This document shows, piece by piece, positions 11,582 through 22,714 of a stretch of 64,000 nt of DNA. Both the position numbers and the translations under genes were made by a program. The notes beneath the pieces are model-generated. The model did no database searches. It was not told the DNA's origin and saw only the letters and a list, made by a program, of their open reading frames with translations. This stretch comes from Gloeophyllum trabeum ATCC 11539 (Eukaryota; Basidiomycota; Agaricomycetes; Gloeophyllales; Gloeophyllaceae), in contig NW_006920413.1 of the NCBI RefSeq assembly GCF_000344685.1, forward strand, positions 2,650,193 through 2,714,192. Direction: 5' to 3'. Position 1 is the first letter of the stretch. Every line of letters starts with the position of its first letter.

Positions 11582-13623
11582 ATGGCCCAAGTTATCGTCG
11601 TCGGTGGTGGTCTTGCTGGCCTCTCTGCTGCACACACGCTCCTCGAGCGTGGGGCGAACGTCCTGCTGCTCGACAAGCAGCCGTGAGTGTTAGATTACTC
11701 AGGTTTGTCAGCGGCCGATTGAGCTATGGAATAGATTTATGGGAGGAAACTCGACAAAGGCGACGTCTGGTATCAATGGAGCTGGTACCGCGACGCAGCA
11801 GGAGCTCGGGATCCCGGACAATGCGAAGATATTCTTCGAGGACACAAAGAAATCGGTGCGTAGTCCCTGCGGCCGTAGCTGGTGGAATCGTATAATCTAA
11901 TATGCCCGACAGGCTCGTGAGCTGGCACGAGACGACCTCATCGCTGTCCTCACCGGGCGCTCGGGCGACGCCGTCAACTGGCTGCAGAACAAGTTCGGGC
12001 TGGACCTGTCCAAGGTCGCGCGCCTCGGCGGGCACAGCCAGCCGCGCACCCACCGCGGGAGCGCGCAGTTCCCGGGGATGGTGATCACGTACGCGCAGAT
12101 GGAGCGCCTCGAAGACCTCGCGCAGAGCACCCCCGAGCGCGTGCAGATCAAGAAGAAGGCGCGTGTGAGCAAGCTGCTGAAAGACGAGTCCGGGTCGGTC
12201 GTCGGCGTCGAGTACGTGCATAACGGCCAGACGCAAACCGCGTACGGGCCGGTCATCCTCGCGACGGGTGGGTATGCGGCGGACTTTACGAGCGACTCGC
12301 TCTTGAAGAAACACCGGCCCGAGTTTTGGGAGCTCCCGACGACGAACGGCGAGCACTGTACTGGTGACGGGCACAAGCTCGCTATGGCTATTGGTGCGAG
12401 CGCGATCGACCTTGAGAAGGTGCAGGTGCACCCGACGGGTCTGGTCGACCCGAATGAGCCCGATGCGAAGGTCAAATTTTTGGCGGCGGAGGCGCTGCGT
12501 GGGGTTGGCGGGCTGTTGCTTGATAACGAGGGCAAGCGGTTTGTGGATGAGCTGCAGCACCGTGACTACGTTACTGGGAAGATGTGGGAGAACGGCAAGG
12601 TGGGGCAACATGGTCGAGTTTGCGAGTGCACACGGCTGACTGTCCCCTAGTACCCGATCAGGCTCGTGTTGAACGGCCAGGCGTCCTCAGAGATCGAGTG
12701 GCATTGCAAGCACTACGTCGGCCGCGGGCTGATGAAGCGGTTCGAGAGCGGTGAGGCGCTCGCGAAGGAGATCGGCATCCCGCCCGCGCAGCTGAAGAAG
12801 ACGTTCGACGAGTACAACGTCATCGCGAAGACGAAGAAGGACCCCTTCGGGAAGAAGTTCTTCTCGACGGGCGAGTGGAAGATGGATGACGTCTTCAACG
12901 TCGCGATCATGACGCCCGTGCTGCACTACACCATGGGCGGGCTCGAGATCGACGCCGAGTCGCGCGTGGTGGGCAAGGACGGCAAGCCCATCAACGGCCT
13001 GTTCGCCGCAGGCGAGGTCGCGGGCGGTGTCCACGGCGCGAACCGTCTTGGCGGGTCGTCGCTGCTGGGATGTGTCGTGTTCGGCCGGGTATCTGGTGAC
13101 TCGGCCGCGGCGTACCTCCTGCAGCGCACGGGCGCGATTGCGGCGAAAGCAGCCGGTCGTTTGGGCGTCGTTGCTGGGCATCTCGAGAGCGGCAGTGGTG
13201 CCCCTGCGCAGTCGCAGGCGCGGGAGGAGCAGCAAACGGCGAAGGGTGAGCAGACGGCGGGCAAGTCCTCCGGCGGCAAGGGTGGCGAGTTCACAGCGGA
13301 AGAGGTCGCGAAGCACAACAAGAAGGATGATATCTGGGTCATCGTGAACGGCCAGGTGTTGGACGTTACTAGCGTATGTGGAGACTAGTTCATCGGTCGG
13401 TTCTGAGTATTGATTTGTGCGCAGTTCTTGCCAGAGCACCCCGGAGGGGAGAAGGCTATCCTTCTCTACGCCGGCCGCGATGCTACGGAGGAGTTCAATA
13501 TGCTTCACGACCCGAAGGTACGTGTATTGCGTTATGGATCCTGGTCGGCGTTGTATCTCATTGTCGTTCCAGGTCATCCCCCGATACGCCCCCGACTCTG
13601 TCATCGGCAACCTCAAGAAGTAA
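11582..13623 (+). CDS. Soluble fumarate reductase fused to cytochrome b5 domain (OSM1-type)
   Basis: Six exons (11582-11682, 11735-11855, 11913-12599, 12651-13373, 13425-13517, 13573-13623) join in frame to 591 residues. The N-terminus is an FAD-binding Rossmann motif VIVVGGGLAGLSAAHTLLERG. Flavoprotein hallmarks follow: GGNSTKATSGING, RLGGHSQPRTHR, VILATGGYAADF, QVHPTGLVDP, a KRFVDELQHRDYV block, THYTMGG-like LHYTMGGLEI, and GLFAAGEVAGGVHGANRLGG. These match FAD-linked fumarate reductases such as yeast Osm1/Frd1, which reduce fumarate to succinate and re-oxidise FADH2. After a Gln/Lys/Gly-rich linker the C-terminus is a cytochrome b5 fold with the haem motif FLPEHPGG and a second haem His in FNMLHDP. 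The b5 fusion is common in fungi. No clear mitochondrial or ER signal is seen at the N-terminus, so cytosolic location is likely. Confidence 0.93.
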
Positions 13624-14102
13624 GCGTCTGGTGGTCGCGGATTCTTCCTCTCCCTCCTTCAAAATCACCGCTACCTCCTTGTTGCTCATCTTGATATCCC
13701 GTACCTTCACACGCACTATCTATTTAGCATGGTTGTTTGAGTTTGGAGCTGTATACTGTACATTTGTTTCCAATATACATCCCCGACCCGTTCACGGAAG
13801 TTGCTACTGTCTACCAGTTTACCGTGGGATCATTGCACCATGGGCACTCCAGCCTCAAGCGTGGTGTTCGTTTCGCCAGCGGAATATCTAGTGAGGGTAC
13901 AATTTCAAGAGCTTGTAGGACGCGAGAATTTGTACTAGGGACGACACAGATAAGATACCTAAAAATTATAATCATTAGTACCTCGGCTATGTCGTCATCA
14001 GTACGCTAATTACAGTGCGCAAGGCTTGCCTCCTTCCTCGACTTCTCTTGGTGCAGTCCTCGAGCGCAGTCTGACCTGCAAGCTTTCAGCACAACCACCA
14101 TC

Positions 14103-16105
14103 ATGAGCAACGAAACGGACCGTTTGCTCCCCACCACGAACGGGCGCAACTTCGCGCAGGACGATACGACGCAGGATGCGCATGCGCGGGAGGCGCGTAT
14201 GTCGAAGGTCCGGGCGGTCGTGCATGGGCTGTTGACGGTGCTCTTCGTGGCGGGCTTGGTGGTGTTCTTGCTATTGAGCACGAACCATGAGTGGCCGTGG
14301 AAGGGCAGCTTGCCCAAGGACCCGTTGAAGGCGGCGCAGAAGATATTGGAGGCGTCTCCTGTCATCGTGAGTGCCTGACGTGCTCGCTCGGTCGGGGGTG
14401 ATGTGCTGACACAGCCGTGTCGCTCGGTGCGTAGGATGGGCATATTGGTACGTCCCGGCCATGTCTTTCGTTGGGAACTGTGGGACTCATGGTGCATGAA
14501 ACTCTTCTCGCGCGTTATGACGGCCGTACCTCTGCCCTGTAGATCTCCCCGAGCTCGTCCGGATGGTCTACGCGAACAACGTGTCCGCAGTTGACCTGGA
14601 GCACGAGATGCCTGGGCATGTCGACATCCCGCGGCTGCGGAAGGGCAGAGTGGGCGGGTTTTTCTGGTGAGTGGGTCGCCAGTTCCGACTGTCTGTACTC
14701 TCTGGCTGAATACTATGTGCGCAGGTCTGTGTACACCGCGTGCCCCGAACACGCGGGGTATGACGCGGGAGAAGACTTCTTGAATGCGACCTGGAGGGTT
14801 CGGTAGGTCTCTCCCCTGGGTAACGGTCAATGAGCATGCATGCTTAGACCTCTGCGGTCTCCAGGGATACGCTCGAGCAGATTGACGTTGCGAAGCTGCT
14901 GATTGACAAGTACCCTAACGTACGTCCGTGACCCCTCCCATCTGACCTCAGCTTCACGAGAAGCTTAGACGTTCCAACTCGCGCGTTCGTCTCAAGACAT
15001 CAAGGACGCAATTACCGAAGGCAAGATCGCGTCTCTCCTCGGCGTCGAGGGGTGAGTTTCGCTACCGTTCCCCTCGCTTCTGAACGTGACTCGTTAACTG
15101 TATTGGAACTATCGCATCTCGACCGCAGTGCTCACCAGCTCGGGAATTCCATCGCTGTACTCCGACAATACCATGAGTTGGGCGTACGATACGTGACACT
15201 CACTCACATGTGCCACAATGCATTTGCGGACTCCTGCGGATTCCTGGAGGCTCCTGAGCCTCTGCACGGCGGGCTGAGGTACGTGTCCTGTGTTCCAGAT
15301 AAGCACCGTTGCCTAGTGGTGTTTGTGCAGTGAAATCGGCGTTGCGCTCATAGCTGAGATGAACCGGATCGGCGTATTGGTTGACCTCTCGCACACAGCG
15401 GACGCTACCGCTAAACAAGCTCTCAAGCTCACCAAGGCGCCGGTCATCTGGAGCCACAGCAGCTCCCGAGCCATCTGGAACGTCTCCAGGAATGTACCGG
15501 ATGATGTGAGCCATGCTCCGGCACCCCCCGACTTCAAGGGCCGCGCTCTGACTCTGCCCCGTTGTAGGTCCTGGAGCTTGTAGGCTCGGGGGAGAACAAG
15601 ACGGACGGCGTGGTTATGGTCAATTTCGCGCCTTATTTCGTAGGGGCGGAGGGCAACGCCACTATTGCGTCTGTTGCTGACCACGTCGAGCATATTGCAA
15701 AGATCGCTGGGAAGAAACAGTGAGTCCGACTTCCCTGCTTATGATGGTTGACCGGCATGCTAATTTCGTTCCACACATCAGCGTCGGTTTGGGAAGTGAC
15801 TACGATGGCATCGAAGACGTGCCCAGCGGTTTGGAAGACGTGTCGAAGTATCCTCAGCTCGTACGTTTCCGCAGCCGTCGTAATCCTTTGCCTGCCACTC
15901 ACCCTCGTTCAACGCGCTATAGTTCGCCGAGCTATACAAGCGCGGCTGGAGCAGATATGATCTCGCGGGCCTCTCGGGCGGGAACCTCCTAAGAGTGTTC
16001 GAGGGCGCTGAAGCCGTCGCGAGGAAGCTGCAGCAGGAGGGGACGCAACCTGCGTATGATATCTATAAGAAGAGGACGGATATTGGGAAGAAGCGGGAAC
16101 TTTGA
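14103..16105 (+). CDS. Membrane dipeptidase (peptidase family M19)
   Basis: Eleven exons join in frame to 451 residues: 14103-14366, 14435-14447, 14543-14666, 14725-14802, 14865-14919, 14969-15051, 15129-15278, 15331-15505, 15568-15719, 15782-15860, 15923-16105. An N-terminal cytosolic segment is followed by one transmembrane helix ([20 protein letters not shown], residues about 39-58), so it is a type II membrane protein with the catalytic domain outside the cytosol. The zinc motif DGHID comes from a 13-nt microexon plus the next exon. Other M19 hallmarks are [55 protein letters not shown] and GLGSDYDGI. The enzyme cleaves dipeptides with a dehydro- or D-residue tolerance; it probably acts in peptide or glutathione-conjugate turnover. 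No GPI signal is evident at the C-terminus. Confidence 0.93.
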
Positions 16106-16556
16106 TGGGGAGTGTTTGATCGTGGTATGGAGTTCAGGATTTCGGTTTTGGCGCAAAATGGATCTATCGTTGATTTTCTGTATTATCTATTCGTTTGTGA
16201 GAGCTTTGCAGGTGCTCTGTGAATGCAGATTGTGGCGGTAATGGTCAGGCTGTTGTTTACAGGAGACATGGTTTACATACGTTATATTACCGGTGCCTAT
16301 GGCACCTCGCTGCCGAGGATATGGTTACCGCGGAAGGTCTAGTATCACGAGATGACCATCGGCTTGCATGGTGAGGGTATATCGCACTAAATATCGCGTG
16401 CCTGGATGCCACAAATAAGCCACATCGTGACCTGTAATGGTCACGGGATCTGTGACGGTTTGTGTTCTCACGTGGATCCTGAGTGTTTATGCTACTGGCG
16501 GCCGGCGATGTACGGAGGATTTCCTCATTGTTCGAGCTGTATATCTACTTCAAAAC

Positions 16557-18389
16557 ATGCCACAGGGCTCGAATCCTTCACCACATTCCCTACCGATGGG
16601 CGTCCTCTCCGACACTGCCGTGCGTCGTGTGCTAGCGATACCGGAACTCCGCGACATGATACTGAGCTATAACGACCCAGCAACGAACGCTGTCTGCGCG
16701 AGAGTCTGCCGGGCGTGGTGCGATCCGGTACTGAACGTGCTGTGGGGAGAGGTCAGCGACTTGACGCTATTGTTTCGTCTCCTTGGGCCCCTGTGGCAGG
16801 CCGACAATGGGGAGTACGCAGTGAGTGGCATGCATCGAGATCTCACGTGGTCTCCCGCCGCTAACTGCATCGGCCAGGGTTTCTCAGGGTACCATACGCC
16901 CGGTGAACGAGACTGGGACAGGTTCGTGCGGTATGGGTCGAGGGTCCGGACACTCATATACGACACATACAAGAAGTCCACGACTATACGCCTGGAGCTT
17001 TTCGATGTGTTCGCACGGACCCGTCCTTCCTTGTGGATGTTACCATCGCTGAAGGAGTTAACGTGGCTTACCAATGACTATTCACAGCTCGACGCCACGG
17101 TGCTCTTCATGCACGAACGTGTACGCAAGCTGGCCTTCTCGATACCCGTTATCCCGGAGGGCTACGTCGCCGTGTGTCTGCAGAAACTCAATTCGTTCTG
17201 CGAGAAAGTCGTTGCACGGATGCCCAACATAACGCACCTGGACGTGCGGGTTAGGGGTCCTCCTGTGTCCGCCCAGGTATTTCAGCCGCATATTCTCTAC
17301 CTTATACGCGGGCTGCCAAGATTGGAGAAGATCATACTCCCCATGTACTGGGTTACGGCCGAGGTGATGAACGTAGCCTCAAAGCTGCAAAACCTGGGTA
17401 CACTTCAGTTCGAAACTGTCAAGGGCCAAGGTGAAGGTTACCGCTCAGACGTAGAGTGTCTCGCCCCCACATTCAGCCCAGGCTCGTTTCCGGCATTATG
17501 GGATTTGTCGTTGAATGGCCTTCTGTCTGACTGCACAAACCTACTCGATTCTCCGCACGCACCGTCGAACCTTACCACGATCGCTGTGCACTCGGTTGTA
17601 ATGGAGACTGCCACTGCGATCCAGCAATTCTTCGAATGTCTGGCCCGCAACTGCCGGGGCTTGCAAGAGCTCTACGTCGTCGCCGTAGACCCGCGATCCC
17701 CCCTGCGGCGAAGCGAAGAGCGCATCACCCTGCAAACCCTCGCACCTCTCTTCGCCTGCGCGAAGCTCAAGACGCTCGAGCTCCTGCACGAGTACCCAAT
17801 GAACATGAGCCAAGAGGACATGGAAGTCGTCGCGACGAAATGGCCGCTGCTCGAGCAGCTCAAGCTTTGCAGCGAGCCCTTCACGCAGGAAAAGTCCACG
17901 CTGACGCTGCGCGCGCTGCTTCCGTTCGCGCGGCACTGCCCGAACCTCGAGTTCCTCGGGCTCTACGTCGACGCGACCGCCGCGGACCTGCCCCTCGCGA
18001 CGCCGCCGCCCTTTCAGCGCCTGCGCAGGCTCTCGCTGGGGCTGTCGAGCCTGCAGGAGCCCGGGCCTGTCACCATCTTCCTCGCGCGGCTGTGCCCGCT
18101 CGGGTGCCGCGTCGAGAGCGGCGCGACGTGGGCGGCGGGGTGGCAGCCCGAGGGCTGGACAGAGTTTGGCGAGAAGAATGAGTTCACTGACGGCGTGAAC
18201 GAGTGGGCGCGCCGCTGCGAGATGTGGGAGGAGGTCGACCGGATGCTGCCCTTGCTGGTGAAGGCCCGTTTGGACGATCGGTATAAAATGGTTGAGATGA
18301 CGAGGAAGATTGAGGATCTCGAGGCGAGGAACAGCGTGTTTGTGGGTACGCGCCAGATAGCGAAGGATTACGGCTGTGTTGTCTGCTAG
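16557..18389 (+). CDS. F-box/LRR-like protein with C-terminal CaaX-like box
   Basis: A single-exon frame of 610 residues from ATG 16557; an in-frame ATG also exists at 16437, but the extra 40 residues look like 5' UTR. An F-box-like helix region near the start reads VLAIPELRDMILSYND and CARVCRAWCDPVLNVLWGEV, the usual pattern of Agaricomycete F-box proteins that recruit substrates to SCF ubiquitin ligases. The rest is a series of irregular leucine-rich segments (LPSLKELTWL, MPNITHLDVRV, LPRLEKIILP, CPNLEFLGLYV). The last four residues are CVVC after a short coiled segment, a possible prenylation signal (see findings). GC content rises sharply in the second half. The neighbouring minus-strand F-box gene is not closely similar. 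Confidence 0.8.
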   Translation: MPQGSNPSPHSLPMGVLSDTAVRRVLAIPELRDMILSYNDPATNAVCARVCRAWCDPVLNVLWGEVSDLTLLFRLLGPLWQADNGEYAVSGMHRDLTWSPAANCIGQGFSGYHTPGERDWDRFVRYGSRVRTLIYDTYKKSTTIRLELFDVFARTRPSLWMLPSLKELTWLTNDYSQLDATVLFMHERVRKLAFSIPVIPEGYVAVCLQKLNSFCEKVVARMPNITHLDVRVRGPPVSAQVFQPHILYLIRGLPRLEKIILPMYWVTAEVMNVASKLQNLGTLQFETVKGQGEGYRSDVECLAPTFSPGSFPALWDLSLNGLLSDCTNLLDSPHAPSNLTTIAVHSVVMETATAIQQFFECLARNCRGLQELYVVAVDPRSPLRRSEERITLQTLAPLFACAKLKTLELLHEYPMNMSQEDMEVVATKWPLLEQLKLCSEPFTQEKSTLTLRALLPFARHCPNLEFLGLYVDATAADLPLATPPPFQRLRRLSLGLSSLQEPGPVTIFLARLCPLGCRVESGATWAAGWQPEGWTEFGEKNEFTDGVNEWARRCEMWEEVDRMLPLLVKARLDDRYKMVEMTRKIEDLEARNSVFVGTRQIAKDYGCVVC

Positions 18390-18564
18390 GGCCGCAATAT
18401 GGAAGATAATGGTTGTTCTTTATTGTTATCTACTGGTCTCGACAAGACTGCTTATACTCATGTATATTAGTGTATTCCTGACCCAATGTATTGCATACTA
18501 CCGGGACTTCGAACCATCAGAACACCCTGCGACAAACTGAAGCATAACATACCATAGTGTATCG

Positions 18565-19767
18565 TCAATACATCATAGGGCCCCATTTGAGCAGGCAGCC
18601 ACGCTTCGCACATATCTCCACCCTCACGGTCTCGTCGTAGTCTTCACTGTAGGGTTTGTATGTCCTCAACAAACGGAGCGAAGGCAGACGGTGTTCCGAC
18701 GAAAGGATATCGACAATAGACTGTAGGTCGGCAGCCGAGGGGAGGCTGACGTAAACCTCTCGGAGTGAGGGCGGGAACGCAGACTTGTAGTGCTCGGGTG
18801 GAAGACCCTTGGCGACCCGTAGGATATTGAGTCGGGAGAGTTCTGGCAGGCGTTCGGCAACGGCATCCCAATGCTCTGAGCTTGGACTGCCTGCCTCGCA
18901 GCGGAGGTCGAGCTCGATTAGCGTGCTCTTCCACACCCTCAGGGCTGCGGCCAGTGAACCCCCGGAGTGAAAGCCGCTATCACTGAGCGAGAAGACGACG
19001 AGATTTGGCGCGAGCCGGCTGAGCGCCTCGATGTGCGCCGTATCGAGGCTGCAGCCCATATGCATGCGCTGGAGTCTCGGGATGGGAGTGGGCTGGGTTT
19101 GGTCGAAGTCCGCACACCAGGAGATTATAGCGTCGTGGAAGAAAACTTGTTCCAGTTTAAACCACCCCTGCATCATCTCGACCATCGTTCCTATTTTGCA
19201 GAAGGAGTCTCCCTGCCAGTCGCGGAGCCCGTATCGCGTAATGTACAGAGACGTGAGGTTCGTGCATGCCCTCAGTGCCTCCACGTATTCTTTCAGCAAG
19301 AACCCGTTATATCCCTGTATCCGTAAATGTTGAAGATTGGGACACAGGCGGAGAAGCTGGATGTGGCACGAGGTCTCTTCTTTCGTATGGCACTGCGTCC
19401 CCAGGTTGAGGCGACGCACGAGCGCCGCGAGCTCAGGGAAGTCTTCCATCGTTTCAGCAAATACTTCCGTCTCGTCTTCGTCTTCAAGATCGACCGAGGC
19501 GTATATGATGGTACGAGCGACGGTGCTCCAGTGCCGATTCACGAGGGCAGCGGAGAGGAAGTGTTTCTCGTACCTCCCTTGCGACAGAGTTGTAAGGGAA
19601 GAAGACGGCAACCAGTCTTTGACAGGGATTGGATCAATGTAGCCCGTCGAGAGATAACGAAAGATGGGAAGAAGGATCCATGGTGAGAGGTCGCTTATGA
19701 CCTTGTTTTCCTTGGCTTTTCCGTTCATCATGACGCGTTGGGACTTCCTGCGACCGGGCACGGACAT
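18565..19767 (-). CDS. F-box/LRR-like protein (parent of pseudogene at 26.6-27.8 kb)
   Basis: A single-exon minus-strand frame; the start at 19767 (400 residues) begins MSVPGRRKSQRV. A longer in-frame start at 19881 adds 38 less likely residues. The F-box-like region is SDLSPWILLPIFRYLSTG followed by SAALVNRHWSTVARTIIYASV. Leucine-rich segments then follow (LVRRLNLGTQ, LCPNLQHLRIQGY, LIELDLRCEAG, LSRLNILRVAKG). It probably acts as an SCF substrate receptor; the substrate is unknown. The same protein is recognisable in broken form at 26564-27787 on the same strand, so the locus was duplicated. Confidence 0.8.
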   Translation of the reverse strand: MSVPGRRKSQRVMMNGKAKENKVISDLSPWILLPIFRYLSTGYIDPIPVKDWLPSSSLTTLSQGRYEKHFLSAALVNRHWSTVARTIIYASVDLEDEDETEVFAETMEDFPELAALVRRLNLGTQCHTKEETSCHIQLLRLCPNLQHLRIQGYNGFLLKEYVEALRACTNLTSLYITRYGLRDWQGDSFCKIGTMVEMMQGWFKLEQVFFHDAIISWCADFDQTQPTPIPRLQRMHMGCSLDTAHIEALSRLAPNLVVFSLSDSGFHSGGSLAAALRVWKSTLIELDLRCEAGSPSSEHWDAVAERLPELSRLNILRVAKGLPPEHYKSAFPPSLREVYVSLPSAADLQSIVDILSSEHRLPSLRLLRTYKPYSEDYDETVRVEICAKRGCLLKWGPMMY

Positions 19768-20276
19768 GCTGGCACCGCCGTATGGACGTTTCGCGAGGAC
19801 CCGCACGCTAAAGTAGAGAAAACAGGCCTCGAGTCTGTGACTGGCATCGTCGAGGAGAGCGCTGGCGGCAAGCCGCGCCACAGACGCGTTCCTTACGTAA
19901 GACGCGCTTCATCACGGCCACTGGCAACTCGCGGCGACGATTCCTACTCGAGCAGCGCCGGCTATCGCCGGCCGTGTACCTTGCGACTTGACTCTTGCTT
20001 CGGTCCTCTTTCTCTGCGTGTCTATAGTAACATCATACCATCCTAAGGTCAAAGATTTCAAGCAGTTTGAAGCATAAAATGGTAGGCCGCGGTGTCAGCG
20101 AGGAGCATGAGCATTCCACTGGATGCTTGTTGCCACAAACAATCACAAATCAATAAAGTTTTAATAATTGAATTCTCAATGTCTGGCATCCTTGCCAGAG
20201 TTTGGCAACACTAAGGCAGTGAGAGACTTCCAGAGACAAGAGCAAAGATACTGAATCCGACGGCAGTGATAGAAAC

Positions 20277-20392
20277 CTGGTGCAAAACAATGCACACACC
20301 ACAAACAAATATAAACAAATACAGTTTTGATGGCTCAATTCCCGACAAGCAGAGACCTTGCTAGTTGCAAGGTAACGCATTTTCGATGTGTT
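20277..20392. repeat. Dispersed repeat, copy 1 (about 115 bp)
   Basis: The stretch beginning CTGGTGCAAAACAATGCAC and running through CAAGCAGAGACCTTGCTAG is nearly identical to 23461-23570. Both copies are in the same orientation and flank about 3.1 kb of repeat-rich DNA. It may be part of a retroelement that inserted twice, or edges of one broken element. Confidence 0.7.
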
Positions 20393-20406
20393 TTGATAGA
20401 ACACAT

Positions 20407-21241
20407 TGTCAGCAGAACTTGCGACAGATATAAATCCACCTAGAATTTACTAAGCGGAAAGGTCGTCAAGCTCCCCAAGAGAATGCTGGATTTAACGTTG
20501 GTCGAGCAGTTCCCTTGTGTTCGAGGGGTAGGATAAGTTTCCAATAAACACAGACCCTGATATTGTGGTGGTAATCTGATAGATACTAAATAGGTAGCTG
20601 ACTACTAGAGTCTAGCTGAGGATGAAGGTAGAGAGCTAACGCAGGTCACAGGAGTCTAACGGCAGACTTCCAATAACCCAGTCTTATATTCCAAGACAGA
20701 CTTAAGCTAACTGAAGCAGACAGCAGACAGTACTGCAGTCCTTCCCTACTCTGAGGTGCTTCAGACAGTCAGAGTCCAGACAATTCTTATCCCACAGTAG
20801 GGACAAGGTCTGATTAACTTGACAGGCAAATAGCTTTATTGGGGGATCCCAGATAGATTGATCCTCTCTTTTCTCTCTACTGAGCTCCTTATATACCCTA
20901 CAGTAATTTGAAATTACAAACAATAGGGTGAGAAGATACTTGGGAGGAGACAATAGTGTGAGAAAAAGGTAAACAATAGTGTGAGAGAGTGGTATGAGTC
21001 ATCCAACTCCAGCCAATCCCTGAAGCTTTGAGAACCTGGGTGACTAAGCCAAAACAATAGGCATGGGAAAGTGGTAAACAATAAGGTGGGAAAAGCATGA
21101 AAGAAAACAAAAGGGCATGTGAAATCAAGAACAAGGGATGAGAAAATCTTTAACAATAGCATGGGAAAAGCATAAACAATAAGGTGGGAACAATCCTTGG
21201 CCAATCATGGAACGCTCTCAGCCCTTCTAGAGCATTCTACA
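20407..21241 (-). mobile_element. LTR-like sequence (minus orientation), probably solo or truncated retrotransposon
   Basis: Read on the minus strand, the segment begins TGTAGAATGCTCTAGAAGGG and ends in CTGACA (TG...CA termini). It contains a strong TATA box (GGTATATAAGG, plus-strand 20888-20898) followed by AG-rich leader sequence, as in LTR promoters. Upstream of the TATA lies a degenerate array of about eight CAATAR(N)GTGRGAA-like units (20920-21190). I could not find a matching 5-bp target duplication or a full internal region, so element boundaries are inferred. Frames next to it (21237-21734) look like torn coding pieces. Confidence 0.5.
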
Positions 21242-21734
21242 CAGTTCCTCTCCCAATACTTGCCCTCATCCTTTCTCCCATTAACAGAAGGTGCTTGGCA
21301 CGCTCGAAGGATATGTCGTATAGATCTTCATTTCCTTCCCCCAACCAGTTGTTGAAGTCCGCATCTACCAGACCTTCCAAGACCGACCTGTATGTACAGG
21401 TCTCTTCGGCTTGATGCTGGTAGTAGTGGTACACTTCCAGCCTGGAGGGTAACGACATTCAGCGAGCGGCGACAGCGCAGTTTGGCATTCGAACGATAAC
21501 ATTGTCTGACAACGTCCCTTCTGGAAGTACCAGCAAATGGAGATCAACGCAGGGATAGCTAAGGACAAGAGGCTGGTGCCCATCAAGTCAAAAGTAACCA
21601 AGAAGGCAGACAAGATTGATGCTCTAATCAAAGCAGTTAAGAGGTATTCTGAAGGCTATCCTTTTAACTTTATGGAAGCTTCTACAGATAATACAGACCC
21701 AGGGTATGAGGACTCATGGGAAGAGGAATACTAA
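21237..21734. other. Coding-like fragments, probably transposon remnants
   Basis: Two short frames have protein-like composition. A minus frame at 21237-21458 carries VDADFNNWLGEGNEDLYDI. A plus frame at 21537-21734 is Lys-rich, then acidic, ending in SWEEEY. Neither matches a domain I recognise, and they lie against the LTR-like element. They could be exon scraps of a gene disrupted by the insertion. Confidence 0.35.
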
Positions 21735-22714
21735 TTCATGACTACCATATTGCGCTTTTTAGCCGTTTAATAATTTCTTTGTTGCATATATTACAGCAAT
21801 ACTAATGTAGATATTATACTAGCTGCATAAAGTATCAAAGTTTCTCTTTCTTGTGCAGGAATAGATCATTCAGTCCGAGGTTGGCAGAGGAGAACAGCCT
21901 GTGGCGCGAAATGATGCACGTTGATATGCACTGACACACAACAATCACCAAGGACCAAAAGAAATAAACCTAAACCCCGTGATATGGGTGAAGGCGGTCC
22001 GAGACAACTGAGGGGTATTTAATAGTTTGAGGGGGAAAGGAGGAGTAAGACGCCGTAGGGTAGTCCGTAGGAAGACCTAGAAAAATAAAACAAACAATTT
22101 GACACCTGAAACAAACGCTAGTTGACGCTCCGGAGTATTTATCTCTGAAAAGTCGCAATCAAAGTCGCAAACCACGGAACCGAGTGTAGGTTCGGGCCCA
22201 CGGGAGTAGGAAACGCTAGAAAGACTTGTTTAATTTTATTTCGCTATGTGAGACTCACCGGAGCTAATTGAATCGATGGCGGAGATAATTCACTCGACGA
22301 GTCAGGCCTATTGGCAAAGCTAGGATCGGTTATAATTCGCTAAGTTCGACGCTTTCGAACTCCTCGGGTCGCTGAGATCGTAACGCTAATTCTCTGAGAT
22401 GGTGAAGTCGAAACTTGTTTTTCTGTACGCTACTTTGTACAATTTATACTACAGGAATGACTTTGCGACCGTCCGGAGATAAATAACAAATAACCACCGC
22501 TACCCACAGGATTGCTCAGCACTTGCCGACGCTATACCATGCACCACACGACTCCCTTGCACTCCTACTTGCTCGTCCCAACCCCTAGAGCTCACCTTGA
22601 TGCTCTGCCACCTGATCCAAGCGGTACCATCACTCCGTGTGACGCGCCGGTCAAGTGCTGATTACCTCCGGCCGCTTGCTGACTGATGCTGGCCTCATGG
22701 TGACTCGTATGCGT
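21735..22714. other. Non-coding, repeat-like stretch
   Basis: No supported gene. The segment contains several scattered copies of a CCGGAGCTAA / CGGAGATAA-like decamer (for example near 22130, 22257 and 22472) that become denser in the following tandem repeat. Confidence 0.45.

Noticed and set aside
11724..12611. 295-residue minus-strand frame under the fumarate reductase
   Set aside because: Antisense shadow of a GC-rich exon; no domain, and the plus strand is unambiguous.
12687..13616. 309-residue minus-strand frame
   Set aside because: Another antisense shadow of the fumarate reductase.
14006..14830. 274-residue minus-strand frame opposite the dipeptidase
   Set aside because: Runs through dipeptidase exons and introns alike; no motif.
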